A stretch of DNA of 64,000 nucleotides, taken from NCBI GenBank assembly GCA_021272315.1, contig JAJSLI010000021.1, positions 1 through 64,000 of the forward strand, given 5' to 3'. The position numbers and the translations under genes are program-made. The notes under the pieces are model-generated. The model did not search any database, was not told the origin of the DNA, and was given only the letters and a program-made list of their open reading frames with translations. The DNA comes from Methylacidiphilales bacterium (lineage in GTDB: Bacteria; Verrucomicrobiota; Verrucomicrobiia; Methylacidiphilales; UBA1321). Positions 34,966 to 43,577 of this stretch are shown here, one piece after another; the first letter of the stretch is position 1; every line of letters starts with the position of its first letter.

Positions 34966-37464
34966 TCAGGCCAACTGCCAGCGTTTGCGTAAAAACCACT
35001 CGACGCTCGCCAGGAGAATTATGATGGCAAAGTAGAGCGGAGAATAAACCAGTTCAACCTCCTGCGGTGAAGGGACCTTGATCGTGCCTCCCCCCAGGCC
35101 GCTCGGTACTTTGTCCGCTCCCGCGGCCGGGGATTCCTCAGGACGGGTCGCTTCTTCCGGCTCCAGCATTTTGTACAAATCCTCCTCGCGGTACAACGCG
35201 CCCCCGCTGGTATCGGCCATCTTTTGCAGCAACTTCAGGTTCAGGGCGGTATCGCCGAATTCAAACCGCGGCTGCGTCACGCGAAAGTCGAGCACCGAAG
35301 AAGGATCGTTCTCCGTGGAGAAGGTGTAGACGCCGGGAGTGGTCACGACGATCTCGCCTTCGTAATAGCCCGGCTTTCCGGGAGTGGCTTGCAGCGAGAC
35401 GGCCTTGCTGAGGTCGGTGGCCGCGACTGAACCGGGTTGATCCGGTTGGATGGTCACGGTACCCGGGACCGTGGGATCAATGACCGGCTGAAATCCGCTG
35501 CGATAAAGCCGGCCGGAGATGGTCACCCGCTCTCCGCTGACATACTGTTTTCGTTCGGTGGTGAGCTGGGTCAGGCGGGAGGCGCCCAGCAGGCGCGGCA
35601 GACCGAGTCGCAGGAGGACCTGACCCCAGAAACGGGTGTAATACTTCTCCCCGACGTTGCGGCGCCAGCGCCAGGTTTCGTCGGTCCCGACAAATAAAGT
35701 CTGGCCCGTACCGTAGCTTTGTATCGCCACCACCGGCATGGGCCCGGCCCGCGTCGCCTTTTCGGGTGACGGGTCTTCGAGCAGCACTTCCGCCGCGGGT
35801 TTGGCTTTGGTGACGTGCGCGTCCCAATAGATGCCGGGAAGATTTTTCCAAATGGTCCGGTTCTCGTCGTCGTTACTATCCAGCCGCAGCGTGGTTGAAT
35901 TCTGGCCCGCGGCAGTCAGCTCAAGGGGGATCTGCCGGGCGGAAGCCGCGCCCGGGATCGACGTTTGTTCTTCGAATTCAACCGGGAAGAGGTTTTCCAG
36001 CGGCGTAAGGCGGTAGGAGTCGGGCATGAAATTTCTTCCGGAGAGAAAAATGAGCCCGCCCCCGAAGGTGGAAACCAGATCGCTGATGCTTTGCATCTGT
36101 TCGTCGTTGAACAGGCGCGAATCGACGTCGCCGATGATGATGACATCGTATTTCAGCCACTCGTCCCGGTTGGCGGGAAGTTCGGCCAGGTAGGGCGAAT
36201 TTTCCTCCCGGCTGAGTTCCGGATCGCCCTCGACGAGATAAAATTTCGGATCGAGACGCCGGTCACGAACCATCATCGCCTGCAGATAGCGAAATTCCCA
36301 ACGGGGTTTTTGCTCGAGGTAAAGGACATGGATTTTTTCATCGATGACCCGTACGCGCTGGGACACCGAGTTGTTGTCTTTCACGGCCTCGTCCGGCAGC
36401 GGATCGATGTGTGCCACCAGTTCAAACTCGCCCTTCTGGGTCGGAAGAAAATTCATCGTGATGACTTGTTCTCCGTCTTCTCCGAACGTGATGTCCTTCG
36501 AATCCATCATCTCATCGCCAAGTTTGAGCACCAGCTTGGCTGTGCGCCCCTTCATCGCCTGCGAACGGACCGTGACCAACGCCGTGGACTGCTCCCGGGC
36601 AAAGACCACCTCCGGCGCATAAATCTGGGAAACGATGATGTCGTGGGGTGAGCTGATGCCGACACCGTAAATATAGAGGGGGACTTTGTCCTGCTGGGCC
36701 AGGGCCGCCGCATCGACAGGCTGGCTCCCGTAATTGTTGCCTCCGTCGGTGATCAGGAATATTCCCGCCAAGGGTTGCCCCCGTTTGAGGTCGAGGAGAC
36801 TGCGCACGGCGTCCCCGATGGCGGTGTAGGGCTTGTCGAAGGTGATCGTGTCGAGGAAAGAAGAGTCCTTTGCCGTTTGAGGCGTTCCCGAGGCATCGCC
36901 GCTGGAAACGGCCTGGAGGGTTTGTCCAAAGGTGTAGGGGACGATATCGTAGGTTTGGCTGAGCTTGGCCAGAAGTTGCAGCCGGTCATTGGTGAGCATC
37001 GACTTGAGCACGTCCGACCGTGCCAGTTGGCTGAAGGAAGAGGTGTCGCCGGGAAGGGCTTGAGTCAGGCCTCCTTTGGGGTCGAGCAGACCCCGGGCGA
37101 TGGCCGCCCGCTTGAGGTCGTCCTGGTCCTGGCGCAAGTCCTTGATCTGCATGCTGGCGCTCGAATCGATCAGCAGCAGGAGCGAGCGGCGGATCGTCCC
37201 CTCCACGGTGAGGAGCAGAACCGATCTCATCAACATCAGCAAAATCATGATCAGCAGAAGCGAGCGCAAAACGGAGAGGATGGTCTTTTGCGTCGCCGAC
37301 AACCGGGGCGCAGCGCGGAGATAGCTCCAGATGGTCGCCCCGACGATGACCAGGGCGATGAGAAAAGCCGTGCCGGGACTGAGCCCGTGAAAGGCGATGG
37401 AAATATCGGACACCTGCACCGAATCGGAGACCGGTATCCCAAAAAATTTAAGCGTCTCTTTCAT
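34966..37464 (-). CDS. vWA / glutamine-amidotransferase-like membrane protein
   Basis: From ATG 37464 ('MKETLKFFGIPVSDSVQVSD') the protein has 832 residues. Two N-terminal helices are followed by a vWA domain with MIDAS DxSxS in 'LLLLIDSSASMQIKD' and 'GIFLITDGGNNYGS'. A class I glutamine-amidotransferase-like fold follows ('VDSRLFNDEQMQSISDLVST', 'FGGGLIFLSGRNFM') without the catalytic Cys nucleophile elbow. A final helix 'LYFAIIILLASVEWFLRKRW' anchors the C-terminus. It is 4 bp after the BatA-type gene. Confidence 0.82.
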   Translation of the reverse strand: MKETLKFFGIPVSDSVQVSDISIAFHGLSPGTAFLIALVIVGATIWSYLRAAPRLSATQKTILSVLRSLLLIMILLMLMRSVLLLTVEGTIRRSLLLLIDSSASMQIKDLRQDQDDLKRAAIARGLLDPKGGLTQALPGDTSSFSQLARSDVLKSMLTNDRLQLLAKLSQTYDIVPYTFGQTLQAVSSGDASGTPQTAKDSSFLDTITFDKPYTAIGDAVRSLLDLKRGQPLAGIFLITDGGNNYGSQPVDAAALAQQDKVPLYIYGVGISSPHDIIVSQIYAPEVVFAREQSTALVTVRSQAMKGRTAKLVLKLGDEMMDSKDITFGEDGEQVITMNFLPTQKGEFELVAHIDPLPDEAVKDNNSVSQRVRVIDEKIHVLYLEQKPRWEFRYLQAMMVRDRRLDPKFYLVEGDPELSREENSPYLAELPANRDEWLKYDVIIIGDVDSRLFNDEQMQSISDLVSTFGGGLIFLSGRNFMPDSYRLTPLENLFPVEFEEQTSIPGAASARQIPLELTAAGQNSTTLRLDSNDDENRTIWKNLPGIYWDAHVTKAKPAAEVLLEDPSPEKATRAGPMPVVAIQSYGTGQTLFVGTDETWRWRRNVGEKYYTRFWGQVLLRLGLPRLLGASRLTQLTTERKQYVSGERVTISGRLYRSGFQPVIDPTVPGTVTIQPDQPGSVAATDLSKAVSLQATPGKPGYYEGEIVVTTPGVYTFSTENDPSSVLDFRVTQPRFEFGDTALNLKLLQKMADTSGGALYREEDLYKMLEPEEATRPEESPAAGADKVPSGLGGGTIKVPSPQEVELVYSPLYFAIIILLASVEWFLRKRWQLA

Positions 37465-37468
37465 GGGG

Positions 37469-39664
37469 CTACTTCGATTGGGAGAAAAATTGGGCCACGA
37501 ACGTTTCCAGGGTTGCGACGACCAGCGCCGCAATCAGCAGCGGCAGCCAGAGTTCCCAGCCCACCCGGGCGGCGATGAGCGTCGGCGTCAGCCGGGAGTT
37601 CGCATTCCACTTGATGACGTCCGCCACCTCGCCGAGCGATTTCAACTGCTCGGCGGATAGAGGGGTCAGGTTGGATTCATTGGGGTCGGACTGGGCGGCA
37701 AAATAAAGTATGGAAGGCGGATCGGTGGCGATGGAAACACGGTAGGCCCCCGCCAAATCGGTGTCGGTAAACTGCACCATGGGGAGGGCGTTGGCCAGGG
37801 TGACCTGACCAACAACACGGGCGGGGTCGGTCTGCCCCGGCACGCTGACGCTCACGTCCTTGTTCAGCCAGTCATTGCTCACCACGTAGGAAAATTTTTG
37901 CCCCACCCGCACATTTAATCCCTCCTCTTGGCGCTCGACCAGGGAGCCCAGCACGCGCTGGATCAGGGGAACAAAGGCTTGGTGGACGGGCAAGTCGTTC
38001 CAGGCGGTGGTGGCGGTGCTGGCGAACAAAATGACCCGGCCCGATCCCCAAGTGTGCTCCACGGCGGCCGGGTCGTCGCTTTGCGCAAAGTGGAGCACGA
38101 CGCGCGGTTGGCCTCCGGCCGAATTAGGCTCTCCCGGAGCCGGCTCCTTCCAGGGTACCGGCGTAAGCGGGTAGTAGGCATAGAAATGGGCCGTTGCCAA
38201 AGTTCCCACGGTGGGATCGTTCCAGAGCGTGGTGATGGGATGGTCATAATCCTTCGATTGCAGGGTGAAAAACTTGTCCTGCTGGTTCGCGGCGGCATCT
38301 CCCTTGTAGGGGCCGAGCTGAGCCGGCAAAAAACCGTCGCGGTCCAGTTCTTGATTGTAAAAATCGACATTGCAGGAGGGCCCGGGAAATAAAACCAAGC
38401 CTCCGCCCTGGCGCACGTAGTTGCTTAGCGTTGGTATTTCGGACGGATCGATTTGATCGACCCCGAGAAAAAAGACCGCGTCGTAATCATCGAACGAAGT
38501 TCCGCCGAGTTGTGAGGCGCACACCGTCGTCGTCTTGATATAATACTGGCCGACTTCCTCCGGGGACACGGGCACGAGGGCATTGCGCACGAAAAAGTCG
38601 TCGGCCTGCGAAGGCCTGGCGGCTGCGGTTCCCTGGACCAGTAGGACTTTCACCTCGCGGATGGCCCGGACCGCCAGCGTACGCTGGTCGTCGGCCGGGA
38701 GACGGTCGTGGGGAATTTGGGCTGTGATGGTGTGATAGCCTTCGGTGCGGAGCTTCGCAAAAAGCGCCACGCTGCGGGACATGGATGGCGGGATGCTGTC
38801 GATGATCGTTTCGTCCACGGCGGGCTGATCGTCCACCTGCAAATTGACCCGGACATCGCGCACTTCAGTCTCGCTGCCATTGAGCACCGTGACATTGCAA
38901 CGCAGCGGTTGGTCGACCGGAGTGAGACCGCTTTCCAATCGCAGTTCCGTGACGGCCAGGTTGCTCTCGGCCGTGTCCCCCACCAGCACCACATGCACGG
39001 TGATCTGCTTCTGAATTTCAGCCAGTTGCTTTTCCAGTTGATCGAGAGAGGGCCAGCCATTGGCTTGGCCGTCGGTGATCAGGTAAATTTCCTTCGATTC
39101 GCCGCCCTCGTGCTTCTGCAGAGTGGTGACGGCCAGTTGCAGGGCGTTGGACAAATCGGTCGACCTGTCGGTTAATTTCGCCTGTCGGATCGTTTGGCGC
39201 AAAAGATTGAAATCGAGCGTCGGCAAGGCGATTGCCGGCTGCACATTGTCCGCTGCAAAGAAAAGGGCGGAGGAAGAGCCCGTTGGAAACGCTGCCAGGA
39301 CTTGCTCGGCTGCCGCTTGGGCCCGTTGAAAGCTGGTTTGGATTCCGTTGGTCAGCCCCATGCTGTAGGAATCGTCGATAATGATCACGGCGGCGACCTG
39401 ATGAGAGCCGGACGTCTTGGTGCCGGTTTGCCAAGTCGGCCGGGACAGCGCCAGAATGAGCAAGACCACGAGCAGGCAACGCAGCAGCAGCAGCAGGATA
39501 TCTTCCAACTGGAGGCGTCGCTGGTTTTTCTCGATGCTCTCTTGCAAAAAGCGCATCGCCGCCCATGACACTTCCCTGACCTTAAATCTGTTCAGCAGGT
39601 GGATGAGGATGGGAATGCCCACCGCGGCCAAACCAAAGAGAGCGCCTAAATTGAGGAACGTCAT
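37469..39664 (-). CDS. BatA / vWA domain membrane protein with GATase-like region
   Basis: The 731-residue protein starts with the BatA segment 'MTFLNLGALFGLAAVGIPIL' and 'RLQLEDILLLLLRCLLVVLL', then a vWA domain with MIDAS DDSYS in 'AAVIIIDDSYSMGLTNG' and 'EIYLITDGQANGWPS'. A Rossmann-like region ('DAVFFLGVDQIDPSEIPTLS', 'GLVLFPGPSCNVDF') and a C-terminal helix follow. It is a paralogue in layout of the next gene. Members of this group work with MoxR ATPases, with proposed chaperone or envelope-assembly roles. Confidence 0.84.
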   Translation of the reverse strand: MTFLNLGALFGLAAVGIPILIHLLNRFKVREVSWAAMRFLQESIEKNQRRLQLEDILLLLLRCLLVVLLILALSRPTWQTGTKTSGSHQVAAVIIIDDSYSMGLTNGIQTSFQRAQAAAEQVLAAFPTGSSSALFFAADNVQPAIALPTLDFNLLRQTIRQAKLTDRSTDLSNALQLAVTTLQKHEGGESKEIYLITDGQANGWPSLDQLEKQLAEIQKQITVHVVLVGDTAESNLAVTELRLESGLTPVDQPLRCNVTVLNGSETEVRDVRVNLQVDDQPAVDETIIDSIPPSMSRSVALFAKLRTEGYHTITAQIPHDRLPADDQRTLAVRAIREVKVLLVQGTAAARPSQADDFFVRNALVPVSPEEVGQYYIKTTTVCASQLGGTSFDDYDAVFFLGVDQIDPSEIPTLSNYVRQGGGLVLFPGPSCNVDFYNQELDRDGFLPAQLGPYKGDAAANQQDKFFTLQSKDYDHPITTLWNDPTVGTLATAHFYAYYPLTPVPWKEPAPGEPNSAGGQPRVVLHFAQSDDPAAVEHTWGSGRVILFASTATTAWNDLPVHQAFVPLIQRVLGSLVERQEEGLNVRVGQKFSYVVSNDWLNKDVSVSVPGQTDPARVVGQVTLANALPMVQFTDTDLAGAYRVSIATDPPSILYFAAQSDPNESNLTPLSAEQLKSLGEVADVIKWNANSRLTPTLIAARVGWELWLPLLIAALVVATLETFVAQFFSQSK

Positions 39665-39673
39665 ACCCGTTCT

Positions 39674-40582
39674 CTACCGCGCCGCCACCTTATGCCGGAA
39701 GGCCAGGTAACCGCTGAGCATTTCTCCCAGGGAAAGACCGGTGTTGGCGAGGATGTAATGGCAGCCGCTGCGGTCGCAGATTTCATGCACCCGCCGGCGA
39801 AAGTCATTCATGGATTTCAGGTAACTTTTTCGGATGGCGGCGGGAGTGGTTTTCATCCGGAGCGTGCCCTCGAGGCCGATGAATTCGACCGTCCCGTGGA
39901 ACGGAAACTCCAGTTCGTAGGGATCCATCACGTGGAAGACGACGACTTCGCTGCCGCCAAAACGAATCTGCCGGATTCCCTTCTCCAGCGCCTCTTCGTC
40001 GTCGAAGAGATCGCTGATGACCATGACAATCCCGCGAGCCTTGGTCATCCGGGCGATGTCATTGAGGGCCGCGCCGATGCGGGTTTGTTCGGTGGCTTTG
40101 AAAGCGGCGAGCCGATCCATGATCGAATGGATTTTTTCCAAGTTGTCGGTGCGCGTCATCGTTTCCCGCAACTCCGTGTCAAAGACGTGCAGCGCGACCG
40201 CATCCCGCTGCAACAGGATCAGGTAGGCCAGACAGGCACCAAGCGCCTTGGCATAGTGGAGCTTGGTGATTTTCCCCGAGCCGTAGTTCATCGACGAACT
40301 GCCGTCAATCAGGAGATGCGCCACGAAATTCGTGTCCTGCTCGTACTGCTTGATGTAATAGCGGTCGGTGCGGCCCAACACCTTCCAGTCAAGGTGACGA
40401 ATATCGTCGCCGGGGGTGTATTCCCGGTGCTGGGAGAATTCGATGGCGAAGCCGCGGAAAGGAGATCGGTGCTCGCCGACGCGATAGCCTTCCACGACTG
40501 TCCGCGCCAGAATACCCAGGGTTTCGCCCCGGGCGATGGCATCGGCGTCGAGCAAGTCGCGATGTGAAGAAGTCTGCTCCAT
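39674..40582 (-). CDS. DUF58 domain protein
   Basis: The 302-residue cytoplasmic protein has the DUF58 signature 'SQHREYTPGDDIRHLDWKVL' preceded by 'YRVGEHRSPFRGFAIEF', and a vWA-like metal site in 'AHLLIDGSSSMNYGSG'. DUF58 proteins are encoded next to MoxR ATPases almost universally and are thought to be their partners. It lies between moxR (66 bp) and the BatA-type gene (9 bp). Confidence 0.9.
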   Translation of the reverse strand: MEQTSSHRDLLDADAIARGETLGILARTVVEGYRVGEHRSPFRGFAIEFSQHREYTPGDDIRHLDWKVLGRTDRYYIKQYEQDTNFVAHLLIDGSSSMNYGSGKITKLHYAKALGACLAYLILLQRDAVALHVFDTELRETMTRTDNLEKIHSIMDRLAAFKATEQTRIGAALNDIARMTKARGIVMVISDLFDDEEALEKGIRQIRFGGSEVVVFHVMDPYELEFPFHGTVEFIGLEGTLRMKTTPAAIRKSYLKSMNDFRRRVHEICDRSGCHYILANTGLSLGEMLSGYLAFRHKVAAR

Positions 40583-40648
40583 GAAGGATAAAAGCGAAAA
40601 GATCGTTCCTGCTGTCGCAAGGGCTCATGACCGCCATCGAACCGCGGC

Positions 40649-41731
40649 TTAGGCCAGTGGTTCGTTTTGCGGGACTTCCTCCAGAATTTTACGGACCACG
40701 TCATCTGGAGTAATCCCCTCGCTCTGGGCGGCAAAATTGATGGCGATGCGATGTCTTAAAATGGAGAACGCCACGGCCGCCACGTTTTCGCAACTCACAT
40801 AAACCTGCCCCTGGATCAACGCGTGCGCCTTGGCTGCCATGATCAACCCCAGGCTGGCGCGTGGACCGGCGCCGAAGCTGAGCCATTTTTTACAAAAATC
40901 AAAAGCTTCGGAAGTCTTGGGCCGGGAGGAACGGACGATCCGCTCCGCATAACGATAAACATGGTCGGGTACCGGGACGGTTTTGACCGTTTCCTGAATA
41001 AACAGAACATGTTCCGCAGTGAGGACCGGCTGGGGGGCTTCGCCCTTCATGCCCGTCCCCATCTTCATGATCAACAGTTCCTCCTCCTCGGAAGGATAAT
41101 CGACATTGATAAAGAACATGAAGCGATCGAGCTGCGCTTCGGGCAGCGGATAGGTTCCCTCCTGTTCCAGGGGATTCTGTGTGGCAAGCACGAAGAACGG
41201 CGCCGGCAGATCACGCGTGTTGCCGCCCACCGTTACCCGCCGCTCCTGCATCGCTTCGAGCATGGCGGCCTGGGTCTTGGGCGGCGTTCGGTTGATTTCG
41301 TCCGCCAGCACGACATTGGCAAAAAGCGGCCCCGGAAGAAACTTAAACTGCTTTTCGCCCGAGACGGGGTCTTGGTAAATAACCTCAGTGCCTGTGATAT
41401 CGCTGGGCATCAAGTCAGGAGTGAACTGGATGCGGCGAAAAGACATCTGCAGAGTCTGTGCCAGCGTCGAAATGAGGAGGGTTTTCGCAAGACCGGGCAC
41501 CCCGACGAGCAGAGCGTGGTTCCGGGTGAAGATGGCAATCAGGATTTCCTGCACAACCTGATTCTGGCCGACAATAACCTTGGAAAGTTCATATTGAATG
41601 CGGGCATGTGAGGCCTTGCAAAACTCAACGGCCTCGGTGTCGGTCGGCGCATTTGCCTTCATCACCGCGGCGGAATTTTCCTGGGTCGTTGCCTGCGCCT
41701 CCGGAACCTGTTCGAGTGTGTCTGCTTCCAT
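40649..41731 (-). CDS. MoxR family AAA+ ATPase
   Basis: The 360-residue protein has Walker A 'GVPGLAKT' (residues 77-84), Walker B 'NVVLADEINRTPPKTQAAML', sensor 1 'FVLATQNPLEQEGTYPLPEA' and the arginine-finger region 'EAQLDRFMF'. MoxR ATPases help assemble or mature partner complexes, usually with vWA proteins. It is the first gene of a 15-gene minus-strand run; a promoter should lie in the AT-richer sequence after 41731, but I see no convincing consensus. Confidence 0.93.
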   Translation of the reverse strand: MEADTLEQVPEAQATTQENSAAVMKANAPTDTEAVEFCKASHARIQYELSKVIVGQNQVVQEILIAIFTRNHALLVGVPGLAKTLLISTLAQTLQMSFRRIQFTPDLMPSDITGTEVIYQDPVSGEKQFKFLPGPLFANVVLADEINRTPPKTQAAMLEAMQERRVTVGGNTRDLPAPFFVLATQNPLEQEGTYPLPEAQLDRFMFFINVDYPSEEEELLIMKMGTGMKGEAPQPVLTAEHVLFIQETVKTVPVPDHVYRYAERIVRSSRPKTSEAFDFCKKWLSFGAGPRASLGLIMAAKAHALIQGQVYVSCENVAAVAFSILRHRIAINFAAQSEGITPDDVVRKILEEVPQNEPLA

Positions 41732-42178
41732 ACGGTTTATTTCTTGTAATACCTCTATTATCCACTTTTAAACCCCTTAGCTATTGGTTTGTTGCGCAAT
41801 GATTGTGACCGGCGCGCTTTTTGGAACAGGGTGGAGTTAGTCTGAGCTTTTTTGGTTTAAGTTGGGGTGTGGGTTAGTCCAACGTTGGCACAACAAGGGT
41901 TTGGTTTATCGGATTCAGACTACGCCCGCATGTGATTTCTGAAGCTGCAAGACGAGGAAGACGATGGCGCCGATTGTAAAATCAAAACAACAACGCCGCA
42001 AAGCTCGCAGCGAAATAACGTTGCTTTGCCTGAATCACCATCCGAGGTCATAAAAGCACTTTTACAATCCGTGGATTTAGGCACGTACAACCATAAAATT
42101 ATTTCGCGATCCATGACTTGCATCCAAGGAAGTCATGCCCAAAGCCAAGGCTAGCCGCTATGGTGGATTGGCCATCAA
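41732..42178. other. Gene-poor stretch upstream of moxR
   Basis: No convincing coding sequence is visible on either strand. The 67-codon ORF at 41920-42123 (-) has no family resemblance. The region is AT-richer than its neighbours, carries several T-runs and contains one inverted repeat (42112-42137). It probably includes the promoter of the MoxR operon, but no clear -10/-35 pair was found. Confidence 0.4.
42112..42137. repeat. 8-bp inverted repeat in the gene-poor stretch
   Basis: CATGACTT (42112-42119) and AAGTCATG (42130-42137) are perfect inverted arms with a 10-nt spacer. It could be an operator or a hairpin; no T-run follows. Confidence 0.4.
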
Positions 42179-42421
42179 TCACGCTTTGTCAGTAAAGCAT
42201 TCTTGAGGACGCACACTGCACTGTTTGTGAAAAGCAAGAAGCTGAAGCACGGTTTCATCGCTTAAAGCATGAGCCCACTCGAATCGTTCCTTCAGACTCT
42301 TTTTTCTGATATCGTTCCAAGGGCAGTTGCACGGATTACTTCCGTCAAGAGGACAGGCATCGGACAAGTCAAATATCAGGGATTCGAACAAGTTTCGTTG
42401 AGAATTTGCCATCACGCTCAT
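42179..42421 (-). CDS. Small Cys-containing hypothetical protein, about 80 aa
   Basis: I use ATG 42421 ('MSVMANSQRNLFESLIF') with GGGGGTGG just upstream; the track's start at 42496 adds 25 unlike residues. The core 'DACPLDGSNPCNCPWNDIRK' followed by 'SLKERFEWAHALSDETVLQL' resembles small conserved proteins with a paired Cys cluster and the ending 'LLAFHKQCSV'. Four cysteines could bind a metal. I cannot name the family. Confidence 0.5.
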   Translation of the reverse strand: MSVMANSQRNLFESLIFDLSDACPLDGSNPCNCPWNDIRKKSLKERFEWAHALSDETVLQLLAFHKQCSVRPQECFTDKA

Positions 42422-42792
42422 GGTGCCACCCCCGCCTTTCCGGGCCATTAAGAACCTCTGAACTGAAATCGTAGTATCCTTGTCCGTCGCATGCAACCTG
42501 AAATTTCCTCCATCATGACCACCTCAAACCCACTCCCCCAATAGAGTGCCCCATCTTTGGTAACCGAAAACATCGGCAAGACGGGCGGGCGCCTTGGACC
42601 CGACTTGCTTCCGTCCATGGCCGCAGGCCAGACTTGGCTTTTCAATCGGAGCCAATATTCAGTTAAGCCCAAAAATATTCTGGCAAGTTGCAAAGACTTG
42701 ACTTAGCTTGGCCGCGGGAGGACAAGCCAGTTGGTTCATGCCTGAGGTTTGCCTCACTACAGCCTAAAACGATTCTACCCTACCGCCATTCC
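42422..42792. other. Intergenic stretch upstream of the FecR-domain gene
   Basis: No supported gene is seen. The minus-strand ORF at 42448-42693 (81 codons) has no recognisable domain and no ribosome binding site. The stretch presumably holds the promoters of the two divergent flanking genes. Confidence 0.4.
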
Positions 42793-43554
42793 ATGAACGC
42801 ATTTCGCTTTATCTCTAAATCCCTGGGGATCTTGGCGTTTCTGATTATCGCCCATGGGCTGGCGCAAGCCGATACGGTGCCTGCCACCGTGAGTTACGTG
42901 AAGGGAGATGCCTACTTCGTGAATGCTTCGGGCCAATCTCAAAAAATTACTGAAAACATGCAAGTACCTCCCGGTACCACAATTACCACCGGGGCCAATG
43001 GCACGGTCGGTTTGAGGCTGGTTCCGGGCACCACAACCGTCGTCGGTCCCAATACGAGCATGAAAGTTGATTCTTTGGATTATTCCCAGGCGCCGTCCGG
43101 GGAGAAGAAACGGAAGATCCTGCTCGATCTGACCAAGGGAACAGTTTATTCCAGCTTGATCAAGCACGATGGGGAGTCCGATTTTCGCATTTCTACTCCT
43201 GAGGGAGTGGCGGCGGCCCGTGGAACAGACTGGAGCGTGACGGTAAGCGGAAGCACGGTTTCGGTAAGCGTCGTCGATGGCACCGTGGTTATCGACCTGC
43301 CCAATGGGCATACCATCGATATTCCGGCCGGTAAAGTTGGAGTATCCACCACGGGAACGGGAGCCAATCTCACCTATGTCATCACCGGGCTGACGGATGC
43401 CGAAAAGAACAAAATTATCCAAGCGATTATCGCCGCAGGATTCAATTTATCCGGCCAAAATGGCCCCGGTGGGCTTAATTTCACCAATCAAGGTCCGGGT
43501 GTTACCAACCCCGCCAATATTTCGGTTAATCCAACCGTATCGCCCACTTATTGA
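42793..43554 (+). CDS. FecR-domain exported protein
   Basis: ATG 42793 gives 'MNAFRFISKSLGILAFLIIA' as signal peptide; the track's start at 42688 is upstream noise. The 253-residue mature region holds a FecR-type beta domain: 'ENMQVPPGTTITTGANGTVG', 'RKILLDLTKGTVYSSLI', 'FRISTPEGVAAARGTDWSVT' and 'VVDGTVVIDLPNGHTIDIPA'. No anti-sigma N-terminal segment is present, so this is the stand-alone periplasmic form, not the iron-citrate regulator. The C-terminus is Gly/Asn/Pro rich. It converges with the TPR gene. Confidence 0.82.
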   Translation: MNAFRFISKSLGILAFLIIAHGLAQADTVPATVSYVKGDAYFVNASGQSQKITENMQVPPGTTITTGANGTVGLRLVPGTTTVVGPNTSMKVDSLDYSQAPSGEKKRKILLDLTKGTVYSSLIKHDGESDFRISTPEGVAAARGTDWSVTVSGSTVSVSVVDGTVVIDLPNGHTIDIPAGKVGVSTTGTGANLTYVITGLTDAEKNKIIQAIIAAGFNLSGQNGPGGLNFTNQGPGVTNPANISVNPTVSPTY

Positions 43555-43577
43555 AGCGGCCCCGGATCAGCCAGGGC

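Noticed and set aside
41920-42123. 67-aa minus-strand ORF
   Set aside because: No family, no ribosome binding site, Ser-rich run; probably chance.
42448-42693. 81-aa minus-strand ORF
   Set aside because: No domain and no ribosome binding site; could be a remnant but not supported.
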